Assembly (NCBI GenBank): GCA_017643685.1
Contig: JAEPMY010000014.1
Location: 1-46,659, forward strand
From: Sneathiella sp.
GTDB taxonomy: Bacteria > Pseudomonadota > Alphaproteobacteria > Sneathiellales > Sneathiellaceae
Reading direction: 5' to 3'
DNA: 46,659 nt
The notes under the pieces were generated by a model. It had not been told where the DNA came from and ran no database searches. It saw only the letters and a list, made by a program, of their open reading frames with translations. A program made the translations under genes and the position numbers. This document shows positions 25,400 to 33,571 of this stretch, piece after piece; the first letter of the stretch is position 1; every line of letters begins with the position of its first letter.

Positions 25400-25987
25400 A
25401 TGAGCACGGCAGAAAAAAGACAAAAGGCCATAGATGCCTGCGTAGATCAAATACGAGAGATTGTTGGGCAAGAGGATCCATCCAAGGCAACCTTGGAGAT
25501 AGTGAAAGCAAAATTGATTGAGCTATCAGCCCATAAAGATCTCTTCACTCTAGCTGATTTTCCGCCACCTGATGCAAATACGAAGCGCCGTAGCTGTCTT
25601 TATCGGTTGTCTGAGGATGATGATTTTGGCTTTGCTCTTTACGCAAATGTGGCCGATGGGAATGTGGATGCACCGCCACATGATCATACCACTTGGGCCG
25701 TTATTGTGGGGTTGTTGGGGCAGGAAGAAAACCGGTTCTATAGCCGCGCAGAGGATGGAGTGAAACAGGTCGGCGGTGCCGTTGTTGAAGAGGGGACCGG
25801 CGTGGCCCTGCTTCCTGATGATTTGCATAGTATTCATATCAAGCAGGGTGCACCTGTGTTGAACTTTCATATGTATGGCCGCGCGCTCGAACAGGTGCCA
25901 GGACGTAATTACTGGTCAGAACCTAATGGGGAGTGGCGCACCTTCCCGGCGCATACTGATATCCGTGAGGCCCGTTATGGCTATTAA
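25400..25987 (+). CDS. Cysteine/thiol dioxygenase-like cupin
   Basis: This 195-residue protein has a cupin fold of the cysteine dioxygenase kind. The iron ligands are probably His94 and His96 in PPHDHTTWAVIVGLLGQEENRFY and His143 in DDLHSIHI. It could oxidise cysteine or 3-mercaptopropionate to the sulfinic acid. The ATG at 25400 has GGAGGG just upstream; a GTG at 25352 would add 16 residues. Its stop lies 11 bp inside the next gene, a multi-rhodanese, so the two are translationally coupled and likely work in the same sulfur pathway. There is no sign of the Cys-Tyr crosslink residues that I can place with confidence. Confidence 0.82.
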   Translation: MSTAEKRQKAIDACVDQIREIVGQEDPSKATLEIVKAKLIELSAHKDLFTLADFPPPDANTKRRSCLYRLSEDDDFGFALYANVADGNVDAPPHDHTTWAVIVGLLGQEENRFYSRAEDGVKQVGGAVVEEGTGVALLPDDLHSIHIKQGAPVLNFHMYGRALEQVPGRNYWSEPNGEWRTFPAHTDIREARYGY

Positions 25988-27572
25988 GTCGGTCAAACCT
26001 GCGCAGGTTCATGCTCAGCTTAAATCAGGGGCGGAGATCGCCTTTCTAGATGTCCGTGAACATGGCGTACATGCGCAAGGGCATCCCCTTTTTGCTGTTC
26101 CCGTACCGGCGAGCAGGTTTGAACTCAATATCGAAAGGCTGGTGCCCCGAAAATCAGCGCCTGTTGTCTTGATGGGGCAGGACGAGAATGAGCCATTAAG
26201 TATGCAGGCCGCTGAGAAGATGCTCAAAATCGGCTATAGCGATGTTGCCGTGTTAGAGGGGGGCGCCGCCGGTTGGCATGCGGCGGGATTTGAGCTTTTT
26301 AGTGGCATCAATGTACCAAGCAAAGCCTTCGGTGAACTCGTCGAAGAGGTCTGCGGTACCCCACATATTTCTGCGGCGGAACTAAATGCGCGGCTTGAAG
26401 CCGGCGAAGATCTTGTCATTCTGGATAGTCGGCCATTTGGTGAGTACACCCGAATGGCAATTCCAGGGGGAATTGATATGCCGGGAGCAGAGCTGGCTTA
26501 TCGTATTTATCAAACAGTTCCTGGTGAGAAAACGACGGTCGTTGTCAATTGCGCGGGGCGAACCCGTAGCATTATTGGAGCGCAATCGCTGATTAATGCG
26601 GGTGTTAAAAATCCTGTCATGGCGTTGGAAAATGGAACTATGGGATGGTATCTCGCAGGTTTTAAGCCCGAAAATGGTGCTGATCGGGTGGCGCCACCGC
26701 CAAGTGATTCAGCTCATCAGAAATCCTGCGCCGTGTCGAAAAAGTTGACCCAAGCGCTGGGGGTTGAGGTGATAACAACGGATAAGCTGCAAAGTCTCAA
26801 AAAAATTAAAGATCGCAGCTTGTTCCTTTTGGACGTTCGCACGGAGGAAGAGTTTATTCGCTCTCACATTGATGGGGCGCAGCATGCTCCCGGTGGTCAG
26901 TTGGTGCAGGCAACTGATGAATATGTGGGTGTGAAAGGGGCAATTCTGGTTTTATATGATGACCATCATACGAGATCGCATATGACAGCTTCCTGGCTGA
27001 AACAAATGGGGTGGCGAGATGTTTACGTGCTGGAAGATACTGATAACTTGCCAGTGGTGACGGGCCTTGCATCGGTTGCGCCGGTTAAAGAGTTCGATCA
27101 GCTTTCCGCCATGGAATTGCAGGCCGTTTTGTATTCAGGGCAGCCAATCGCTGTTATCGATTTATCTCCGTCTCTCAGCTATCGCCGCGGTCATATCCCC
27201 GGTGCCAGTTGGGCTATCCGTTCCCGCCTTGAAAATGCGGTTCGTTTTTTGCCGCCTGTTGGCATGATTATTCTAACGGCAGATGATGTTCGAGTCGCAC
27301 ATTTGGCCGCGCCTGAGTTGCTGGCAGCGCATCCGCATTTAATTGTTCGTGTGCTGGAAGGGGGGAACCCTGCATGGACTCAGGCAGGGTTTGAAATGGA
27401 CGTGGGTGAGGGGCATATGCTCTCTGATTTGGATGATCAATGGTATAAGCCATATGATAACAAAGATCGGATTCGCGAAAGAATGCAGGAATATTTGGAT
27501 TGGGAGACCGCTTTGATCCCTCAAATCAAACGGGATGGAAGTGCGAATTTTCAGATCTATAAGCCGGAATGA
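25977..27572 (+). CDS. Four-domain rhodanese-like sulfurtransferase
   Basis: This 531-residue protein holds four tandem rhodanese domains, beginning at about residues 5, 120, 265 and 370 (conserved starts such as IAFLDVREHGVHAQGH, VILDSRPFGEYTRMAIPG, LFLLDVRTEEEFIRSHIDGA and AVIDLSPSLSYRRGHIPGA). Only domain 2 has an active-site cysteine (Cys192 in NCAGRTRSIIG); the same loop reads MGQDENEP, YDDHHTRS and TADDVRVA in the others. One active site with three inactive modules suggests binding or scaffolding roles for the rest. The start overlaps the dioxygenase gene by 11 bp. A role in persulfide or thiosulfate handling during cysteine breakdown is likely. Confidence 0.87.
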   Translation: MAIKSVKPAQVHAQLKSGAEIAFLDVREHGVHAQGHPLFAVPVPASRFELNIERLVPRKSAPVVLMGQDENEPLSMQAAEKMLKIGYSDVAVLEGGAAGWHAAGFELFSGINVPSKAFGELVEEVCGTPHISAAELNARLEAGEDLVILDSRPFGEYTRMAIPGGIDMPGAELAYRIYQTVPGEKTTVVVNCAGRTRSIIGAQSLINAGVKNPVMALENGTMGWYLAGFKPENGADRVAPPPSDSAHQKSCAVSKKLTQALGVEVITTDKLQSLKKIKDRSLFLLDVRTEEEFIRSHIDGAQHAPGGQLVQATDEYVGVKGAILVLYDDHHTRSHMTASWLKQMGWRDVYVLEDTDNLPVVTGLASVAPVKEFDQLSAMELQAVLYSGQPIAVIDLSPSLSYRRGHIPGASWAIRSRLENAVRFLPPVGMIILTADDVRVAHLAAPELLAAHPHLIVRVLEGGNPAWTQAGFEMDVGEGHMLSDLDDQWYKPYDNKDRIRERMQEYLDWETALIPQIKRDGSANFQIYKPE

Positions 27573-27662
27573 GCCGTAAAACCCTACGTTCGCTTTGTTC
27601 ACATGCGCAGCGCGGTTTTCTGCGGCAAAAACAAAAAAGCTAAGCTTGCAAATTAATTAAAC

Positions 27663-27702
27663 AGGACATAGCATGTCATCGAATGGACGCATGAGATGTC
27701 CT
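27663..27702. promoter_or_regulatory. Long imperfect inverted repeat before the paired dehydrogenase genes
   Basis: AGGACATAGCATG (27663-27675) and CATGAGATGTCCT (27690-27702) are reverse complements at 11 of 13 positions, 14 bases apart. The element ends 24 bases before the ATG of the first dehydrogenase. It could be an operator or a 5' leader hairpin. It is outside any coding region. Confidence 0.55.
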
Positions 27703-27726
27703 GAAAAATAATGGAGAAACCCCACG

Positions 27727-28923
27727 ATGGATTTGTCATTTACTGACGAAGAACTTGCCTTCCAAGCAGAGGTTCGAGAGTTTTTGGAAACAAAGCTCCC
27801 TGCTGATGTGAAAGATCGCTACGAGCGCGGTCTGCATTTCACCAAAGAGGGACAGGTTCGTTGGCAGAAAATTCTCAACGAAAAAGGTTGGATGGCGCCG
27901 AACTGGCCTGCTGAATATGGCGGGACCGGCTGGACGGCGACACAGAAATACATTTTTGCCCAAGAATTGGGGCGTGCTTCTGCTCCGCCGCCTATCCCGT
28001 TTGGGGTGAGTATGGTGGGCCCGGTGATCTATACTTTTGGGTCGCAGGAGCAGAAAGACTACTACCTTCCCCGTATTTTGAATTCTGATGACTGGTGGTG
28101 TCAGGGTTATTCTGAGCCTGGCTCCGGCTCCGACCTGGCGTCCTTGCAGACGAAAGCGGTTCGGGATGGTGATGAGTATGTGGTCAACGGTCAGAAAATC
28201 TGGACGTCCCATGCACAGCACGCGGATATGATTTTCTGTTTGGTTCGAACAGATTCAAACGCGAAAGCACAAGAAGGTATTTCTTTCCTTCTGATCGACA
28301 TGAACACACCGGGCATTACCCTGAAGCCAATCATCGGTCTTGATAAAGAACACACACTTAACGAAGTGTTCTTTGATGATGTTCGGGTGCCTGTGAAAAA
28401 CCGGGTTGGCGAGGAGAATAAAGGCTGGACTTATGCTAAGTTCCTGCTGGGTAATGAGCGGACAAGTATCGCTCGCATCTCTCAGTCCAAGCTGAAAGTC
28501 AAAAAGCTTCGGGCGATTGCCGCAGAGCAGCGCACAAATGGTGGTCTGCTGCAGGATGATACTGATTTTATGCGGAAATTGAACCAGATCGATGTCGATC
28601 TGATGGCGCTGGAATATACAGAACTTCGGATGCTTTCCCGCATTCAAAAAGGTGAAAAGCTGACTGCGGAACCGTCTTTGTTGAAGATTAAAGGGTCCGA
28701 TATTCAGCAGGCGCTGACAGAGCTTTCTGTTGAGGCGCTTGGTATGTATGGGGTTGCGTACGAAGCTGAAGAAATCCGCGAGGGGCGGAATGATCAGAAT
28801 TTTGCGCCGGATTATGCAAATGGTCCAATGGCGGAACATCTGTATCTGCGGGCGGCTTCCATCTATGGTGGTAGTAACGAAATTCAACGAAATATCATCT
28901 CCAAGATGGTTCTGGGATTATAA
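27727..28923 (+). CDS. Acyl-CoA dehydrogenase, catalytic subunit of a likely pair
   Basis: This 398-residue flavoprotein has the motif GYSEPGSGSDLASL for flavin binding, IWTSHAQHADMIF, and the C-terminal ASIYGGSNEIQRNIISKMVLGL. Glu244 in LLGNERTSIAR is at the helix G position and is the likely catalytic base. GGAG precedes the ATG. The next gene encodes a shorter dehydrogenase without a catalytic Glu, 12 bp downstream. This arrangement is known for heteromeric alpha2beta2 dehydrogenases that act on steroid or bile acid side-chain CoA esters in actinobacteria and proteobacteria (FadE26-FadE27 type). The inferred substrate here is a bulky acyl-CoA. Confidence 0.92.
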   Translation: MDLSFTDEELAFQAEVREFLETKLPADVKDRYERGLHFTKEGQVRWQKILNEKGWMAPNWPAEYGGTGWTATQKYIFAQELGRASAPPPIPFGVSMVGPVIYTFGSQEQKDYYLPRILNSDDWWCQGYSEPGSGSDLASLQTKAVRDGDEYVVNGQKIWTSHAQHADMIFCLVRTDSNAKAQEGISFLLIDMNTPGITLKPIIGLDKEHTLNEVFFDDVRVPVKNRVGEENKGWTYAKFLLGNERTSIARISQSKLKVKKLRAIAAEQRTNGGLLQDDTDFMRKLNQIDVDLMALEYTELRMLSRIQKGEKLTAEPSLLKIKGSDIQQALTELSVEALGMYGVAYEAEEIREGRNDQNFAPDYANGPMAEHLYLRAASIYGGSNEIQRNIISKMVLGL

Positions 28924-28935
28924 GGAATAACAAAA

Positions 28936-30069
28936 ATGGATTTTGAACTCTCTGAAGAGCAGGTCCTGCTGAAAGATAGTGTGGATCGTTTCGTACTTGA
29001 TAATTACGGGGCAGATGATCGCCTCAAACTGTCCCAGACAGAACTTGGCTTTAGCCGTGATCATTGGAAACAAATGGCTGAGCTGGGTTGGCTTGGCATG
29101 GCGTTCCCAGAAGAGGTTGGCGGTTTTGGCGGCGGTGCTGTTGAAACAATGATTATGATGGAAAGCATGGGTCGCGGCCTTGTGCTCGAACCATTCGTGT
29201 CCACAGTTCTTCTTGGGGGTGCGCTGATCGCAGAAGCTGGCAGCGCAGAACAGATTGAAAGCATTATTCCATCTGTTATCGAAGGTAATTTGATGCTGGC
29301 CTTTGCGTATGCAGAGCCACAGTCACGCTTCAATCTGAATGATGTTGAGACAACAGCCACCAAGTCTGGTGATGGTTATGTGCTGAGCGGTACAAAATCA
29401 GTTGTTTATCACGGCGGTACAGCCGACAAGGTTGTTGTTTCCGCCCGGACTTCCGGCGGTAGCCGCGATGCAGAAGGTATTTCCCTGTTTGTTGTGGACA
29501 CGAATGCTAGCGGTGTTGATGTTCGCAGCTATCAGACAGTAGATGGCCAGCGGGCGGCGGATATTCGTTTTGATAACGTATCTGTTGGGGCGGATGCTCT
29601 GCTCGGCGAAGAAGGTAAGGCTGCGCCAGTGATTGAGAAAATTGCTGACCGTGCAACTGCCGCTCTTTGTGCGGAAGCTGTCGGCGCGATGGCGGCTGCA
29701 AACGAGATTACCAATGAATATCTGAAAACCCGGAAACAGTTTGGTATTCCGATCGGGAAGTTTCAGGTTCTGCAGCACCGTATGGTGGATATGTATATGG
29801 AAGCGGAGCAGTCTAAATCCATGGCAGACATGGCAGCTATGAAACTGGACATTGGTTACAGCGACGAGACAAAGCGCGCTGTTTCTGCGGCTAAATCCCA
29901 AATAGGCAAGGCTTGTAAATTTGTGGGGCAGCAGTCCGTACAGTTGCATGGGGGCATGGGTATGACTGATGAATATTCCATTGGTCATTATTTCAAGCGC
30001 CTTTCCACAATTGAATTGCTGTTTGGTAACACTGATTACCATCTGAACCGTTTCTCAGCCTTGTCATAA
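28936..30069 (+). CDS. Acyl-CoA dehydrogenase-like partner subunit lacking the catalytic base
   Basis: This 377-residue protein has the dehydrogenase fold (WLGMAFPEEVGGFGGG, a degenerate FAYAEPQSRFNL in place of TEPSGGSD, and LHGGMGMTDEYSIGHYFKRLS at the end). At the helix G position Asp238 replaces Glu (ADRATAALCAEAVG), and the C-terminal motif is LLFGNTDYH, again without Glu. It is therefore probably the non-catalytic or flavin-contributing half of a heteromer with the preceding dehydrogenase, from which it is separated by 12 bp. A strong terminator follows. Independent weak activity with Asp as base cannot be excluded. Confidence 0.9.
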   Translation: MDFELSEEQVLLKDSVDRFVLDNYGADDRLKLSQTELGFSRDHWKQMAELGWLGMAFPEEVGGFGGGAVETMIMMESMGRGLVLEPFVSTVLLGGALIAEAGSAEQIESIIPSVIEGNLMLAFAYAEPQSRFNLNDVETTATKSGDGYVLSGTKSVVYHGGTADKVVVSARTSGGSRDAEGISLFVVDTNASGVDVRSYQTVDGQRAADIRFDNVSVGADALLGEEGKAAPVIEKIADRATAALCAEAVGAMAAANEITNEYLKTRKQFGIPIGKFQVLQHRMVDMYMEAEQSKSMADMAAMKLDIGYSDETKRAVSAAKSQIGKACKFVGQQSVQLHGGMGMTDEYSIGHYFKRLSTIELLFGNTDYHLNRFSALS

Positions 30070-30091
30070 GGTTTGATGATCAGCTAAGAAG

Positions 30092-30122
30092 AAGCCGGAA
30101 GGGATGACCTTCCGGCTTTTTT
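30092..30122 (+). terminator. Strong intrinsic terminator
   Basis: AAGCCGGAAGG (30092-30102) pairs exactly with CCTTCCGGCTT (30108-30118) around a 5-base loop, followed by a T-run. It ends the paired dehydrogenase operon. Confidence 0.95.
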
Positions 30123-30136
30123 GTTTGGGGATAATG

Positions 30137-30523
30137 ATGCGAAATCCGTGGATTTTTTGTGCTGGATTGCTGGGGGCGGCTGGCGTGGTTTTAGGGGCTG
30201 CCGGTTCCCATATCGCCGCGTCCAAGGGGGCGGATATGCGCTTGCATGACATGGCAGTCAGTTATCAGTTCTATCAGGTGATGGGCCTTATAGGATGCGC
30301 GTATGCTCTGAAATATGCCCCGAAGCTTGTAACTTTGGCTGGGGTTTTGATGATGTCCGGCATTATCTGCTTTTCAGGATCGCTTTATTATCTCTCCTGG
30401 ACAGGGGATGTGATGTTACGCTTCATCACGCCTTTCGGCGGCATTCAGATGATTGCGGGATGGGCTATATTGATGCTCAGCGGATTTTATGTTTGGAAGG
30501 GTAGCCGTGGCAGCTACTCATAG
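30137..30523 (+). CDS. DUF423 family membrane protein
   Basis: This 128-residue protein has four predicted membrane segments, beginning with [23 protein letters not shown], in which the GAxGAH-like pattern (GAAGSHI) is the DUF423 signature. The middle contains [11 protein letters not shown] and [10 protein letters not shown], and the end is [20 protein letters not shown], all typical. The function of the family is unknown. The ATG at 30137 fits the GGGGA at 30127 best; ATG at 30134 would be one residue longer. A frame open from 30104 would start inside the terminator and is rejected. Its last 10 bp overlap the convergent thymidine kinase gene. Confidence 0.9.
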   Translation: MRNPWIFCAGLLGAAGVVLGAAGSHIAASKGADMRLHDMAVSYQFYQVMGLIGCAYALKYAPKLVTLAGVLMMSGIICFSGSLYYLSWTGDVMLRFITPFGGIQMIAGWAILMLSGFYVWKGSRGSYS

Positions 30524-31092
30524 GTCGCTTTTTTGAAATGTTGGCGGCATAAGGCGACATATTTGTCATTTCCGCCGATTTCTTTTTGGGCGCCCTGACG
30601 GATCGGTTCTCCGCTTTCATCCACACGGATAACCATGGTGGCTTTTCGGCCGCAATGACAGATTGTCTTCAGTTCTTTTAATTCGTCCGCCCACGCCAGA
30701 AGATGCTGACTGCCTTCAAACAAGTTCCCTTGGAAATCCGTGCGAAGACCGTAGCAGAGCACAGGTATTCCCAGCTTATCTGCGACCTCTGAAAGTTGAA
30801 AAACTTGGTCGCGGGTTAGGAACTGCGCTTCATCTACCATAACGCAGTCAACGGCCCGCTTTTCCTTCTCCTTGCGGATCAGGGTGAGGACATCGGTATC
30901 GTCAGAAAATAAAAAGGCTTCTGCTTCAAGTCCGATGCGGGACGCAATTTTTCCAACCCCAAACCGATCATCAATCGCTGCGGTGAGAAGTAGGGTTTTC
31001 ATGCCCCGTTCTTCATAGTTGAAACTGGACTGTAGCAGGGTTGTCGATTTACCTGCATTCATGGTGGAATAGTAAAAATATAGCTTTGCCAT
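30514..31092 (-). CDS. tdk: Thymidine kinase
   Basis: This 192-residue enzyme phosphorylates thymidine with ATP for nucleotide salvage. The Walker A region is [11 protein letters not shown], the Walker B region is [10 protein letters not shown], and the zinc-binding part has [12 protein letters not shown] and a late CRQHF pair of ligands. The length is normal for the type II TDK family. The gene is 9 bp after the DUF1643 gene on the same strand and overlaps the end of the DUF423 gene convergently. Confidence is high. Confidence 0.96.
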   Translation of the reverse strand: MAKLYFYYSTMNAGKSTTLLQSSFNYEERGMKTLLLTAAIDDRFGVGKIASRIGLEAEAFLFSDDTDVLTLIRKEKEKRAVDCVMVDEAQFLTRDQVFQLSEVADKLGIPVLCYGLRTDFQGNLFEGSQHLLAWADELKELKTICHCGRKATMVIRVDESGEPIRQGAQKEIGGNDKYVALCRQHFKKATYE

Positions 31093-31101
31093 TTGCGCCC
31101 G

Positions 31102-31599
31102 TTACATGTCAGTCCAAGGAACCGGTTTCATTTTATAAGAGAGATACAGGGGGTGGCGCGGCTGGTCAAATTTTGTCAGCGCGAGCATGTGTGTTTTTAT
31201 ATCCGCTTTGCGGAGCAAATCTCGTACTGACTGATCCCGGGCTTGATGTATTCCGTGAGCGCCCCAGGCGCAGATGGTCATATCCGCACGGCGACAGGTT
31301 TCCACTAGAATATCATCGTTATCTGGACCAACGGGGCTAGCCGCCTTTTTTAAATCTTTCGGATCTGTTGCCCGAAAGGCAAATAGATTGATTACCTCTA
31401 GCGCACCGCAGCCCATATCAACGGCTCTACGATGGCATCGCTCCACTGTGGGATCGTTCCGATCGGCATCTGCCGTGGATGGGTTTAGCATCAAAAAGGC
31501 GACGCTAGGGCCGTCTGACCATTGCCGCCATAAGCGATACCTGTAGTCACCGCAGGCACTGAAATCAGCACCGCTATTGCCAAAATATGCCGCTTCCAT
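31102..31599 (-). CDS. DUF1643 family protein
   Basis: This 165-residue protein has the DUF1643 hallmarks: CGDYRYRLWRQW, FLMLNPSTADADRNDPTVERC, VINLFAFRATDPKDLKKA and CAWGAHG. The function is unknown; members are often found near restriction-like or nucleic acid genes but here it lies beside a glutathione S-transferase and thymidine kinase. The ATG at 31599 overlaps the TGA of the upstream transferase (TGATG), pointing to coupling; starting at 31704 would add 35 residues that overlap that gene entirely. The core is complete. Confidence 0.9.
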   Translation of the reverse strand: MEAAYFGNSGADFSACGDYRYRLWRQWSDGPSVAFLMLNPSTADADRNDPTVERCHRRAVDMGCGALEVINLFAFRATDPKDLKKAASPVGPDNDDILVETCRRADMTICAWGAHGIHQARDQSVRDLLRKADIKTHMLALTKFDQPRHPLYLSYKMKPVPWTDM

Positions 31600-32267
31600 C
31601 AGGCGTTTTCTACTGTAAGGGACGGAAAAAAGACGGGGCCGCCGCCATCTTTCCAAAGAGGTTGCTTCTTCATGATGGCTTTGAAGCGATCTGATGTGAT
31701 CCATTCTTCCAGCCAGCGCTGAAGATGGGGGTAGGGAGCCTGATCGAACCAGTTTCGATCACTGTTGGCAAATTGTCGAATGAATGAGAAAATGCAGATA
31801 TCTGCATATGTGGGTTGATCTCCAAACAGATACGTTGACACTGATAATTTCTCATCCAGTTTTGCAAGGAATTTTTCCCCTTCTGCCCGGTAATCTTCTT
31901 TGCCCGCTTCTGGGAAGCGGACATGATATTTGTAACGATCAAGAGCAGATTTGAACGGTCCATCATTCTCTGCGATCAGGGTTTCCATCTCTGCGCGTGC
32001 GTCTGGATCTTGAGGATACCAGTTTTGCGGATCATTCTCTGCAAGGGCCCAATGCACCACATCCAGGCTTTCATCAATGACGGTGTCGTTCGGCAGTATA
32101 AGGACCGGGACCGTTGCCTTAGGGCTCGCGGCAATCATTTCATCCGGCTTGTCTTTTAGCAGAATATCTCGCAGCTCAACAGTCTGGCCGGAGGCATGCA
32201 CGGCCATTCGCGCCCGCATCGCATAGGGGCAGCGTCTGAAACTATATATGACGGCGTGGTTTTTCAT
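31599..32267 (-). CDS. Glutathione S-transferase, omega-like Cys active site
   Basis: This 222-residue protein has an N-terminal thioredoxin-like domain with SFRRCPYAMRARM, placing Cys13 at the position of the catalytic residue in omega-like transferases, and a TVPVLIL cis-proline motif with the following DES. The C-terminal half is the helical domain (YADICIFSFIRQFANSDRNWF). Cys-type members often do thiol transfer or dehydroascorbate reduction instead of conjugation. It leads a small minus-strand operon with DUF1643 and tdk. Confidence 0.9.
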   Translation of the reverse strand: MKNHAVIYSFRRCPYAMRARMAVHASGQTVELRDILLKDKPDEMIAASPKATVPVLILPNDTVIDESLDVVHWALAENDPQNWYPQDPDARAEMETLIAENDGPFKSALDRYKYHVRFPEAGKEDYRAEGEKFLAKLDEKLSVSTYLFGDQPTYADICIFSFIRQFANSDRNWFDQAPYPHLQRWLEEWITSDRFKAIMKKQPLWKDGGGPVFFPSLTVENA

Positions 32268-32304
32268 GGCGTAAAGGGGTAGCGTAAAAGCGTATGATAC
32301 ACAA

Positions 32305-32320
32305 GCCTACCAGCGTAGGC
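32305..32320 (-). terminator. Weak hairpin at the end of the disordered-protein gene
   Basis: GCCTAC (32305-32310) pairs with GTAGGC (32315-32320) around a 4-base loop, overlapping the stop codon. No T-run follows, so termination is uncertain. Confidence 0.3.
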
Positions 32321-33236
32321 GATTAACCCGGCGCAGCATGGCTTCGCGCATGACGTTATGCTGAGCGGCACGGGCCGCAAGTGTCGGGGTGTCTTTCTGG
32401 TCTATGATGACGTCATCGCTGTCTTCCACCAGTTTCAGGTCATCCTCTGGGACCGGGCGGGAAACTGTGGACACAGCCCGATAAGCCATAGAGGCTTCTG
32501 CAGCGGATTTTGTTTCTTCTTTACGGGCTTTGATGAGTTCCGAAGACGCAATTCCTGTGTTTGTTTCTTTATCCCGTGTTGGGGCCGCCAGTATATCCAT
32601 TTCCTCCGGTGCGAGATCAGGGGTGTGGGGGGCGTCCGCTTGCGGTTCTGCTTGAGCAGGTTCCAGTGCGCTTTCGGTTGCATCCGGCGGGGGAGGTGCC
32701 GCAGCCTCTGGAATTTCAGGGATTGTCACGCCATCGTCAATTTGCTCCGCTCCATCCCGGTCTTTCTTCTTTTCGGCAAAGACTTCCTGAATGCTGAGGG
32801 GGCGGGTAGGTTTTGGTTCTGCAGGCGCTTTGCGCGCAGGTTCCAGTTTTTCTGGTGTCCAAGCAGTACCGATGATTTGAGGCTTAACTTCTTTTGGGCG
32901 CCTTGAAGCCACGGGGGCAGGTTTCTCCGCGGGCGTTTTAGGGGACTGCGCTGCTTCAGAACGGCTTTCTACCCGTTCCGCTAAAGAGGGCTTTTTGCTG
33001 TCCCCATTCGGCTGATAAGGGGCGTTGGAGGGTGTTTTTGTTGTTTTAGCAGGTGTCGGACCGTTCAAAAAAGGCAGGCGCGCCTCAACTTGATCCACTA
33101 GGAATAGCATGGCCGTGCTCAGGCGCTTGTTCCGTTTTTTAAGTTTGTTGTTTTCGGCAAGCAGTCGCTTCTCCCGAGGGGTGAGATCCTCGGCAGTGTT
33201 ATTCACATATTTGAATTTCCGACCAGCGAAATTCAT
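32307..33236 (-). CDS. Large disordered protein with N-terminal coiled coil, unknown function
   Basis: This 309-residue predicted protein begins with a charged helical stretch (TPREKRLLAENNKLKKRNKRL), probably a short coiled coil, and then runs through a Pro, Ala, Glu and Lys-rich region up to about residue 230 with no globular features. The last 60 residues regain helix-like content (LAARAAQHNVMREAMLRRVNRLRW), a pattern that suggests a short C-terminal binding helix. I do not recognise a family. It is divergent from urtA across a 390-base region. Codon pattern and the absence of in-frame stops over 930 bases support a real gene. Confidence 0.72.
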   Translation of the reverse strand: MNFAGRKFKYVNNTAEDLTPREKRLLAENNKLKKRNKRLSTAMLFLVDQVEARLPFLNGPTPAKTTKTPSNAPYQPNGDSKKPSLAERVESRSEAAQSPKTPAEKPAPVASRRPKEVKPQIIGTAWTPEKLEPARKAPAEPKPTRPLSIQEVFAEKKKDRDGAEQIDDGVTIPEIPEAAAPPPPDATESALEPAQAEPQADAPHTPDLAPEEMDILAAPTRDKETNTGIASSELIKARKEETKSAAEASMAYRAVSTVSRPVPEDDLKLVEDSDDVIIDQKDTPTLAARAAQHNVMREAMLRRVNRLRW

Positions 33237-33571
33237 TGTGACGCGTCTACCCCTCTATGGCCAGTTTGTATGACCTTGATTATGGTCTGGCAAATTTGCT
33301 TCTGGAAAATACACCAAAAAGCCGCTTGCCATCCAATTTTCTTTTAACTGATTTTTCAAATGTTGACGATCTTTATTTCTTAAGAAAATGTTAAGATTAA
33401 AAACTGTGCAAATTGAGCGTTTGGCGTAAAAAAAGCCGTGCGTTGACTAAATATTAATCATATTAGAAATTAATGTTTTGTCGAAAAATTGTGCAGCGCA
33501 AACATTTTTCCATGAGTAAATTGTAAATAAATCAATCGCTTGGGCCCTCTATTGTCGCGCTAACAGTAAAC
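33237..33571. other. Non-coding region upstream of the urea transporter
   Basis: About 390 bases lie between the divergent disordered-protein gene and urtA with no supported gene. AT content is high from 33340 to 33530, including poly-A and poly-T tracts. Two GTGCA-type half-sites (around 33405 and 33491) are at a distance fit for an enhancer-binding activator such as NtrC, but neither is a full consensus palindrome. The last part holds the sigma-54 promoter. Confidence 0.5.

Noticed and set aside
33290-33299. GCAAATTTGC palindrome upstream of the disordered-protein gene
   Set aside because: A 10-bp AT-centred palindrome is expected by chance in this AT-rich region and has no promoter context.
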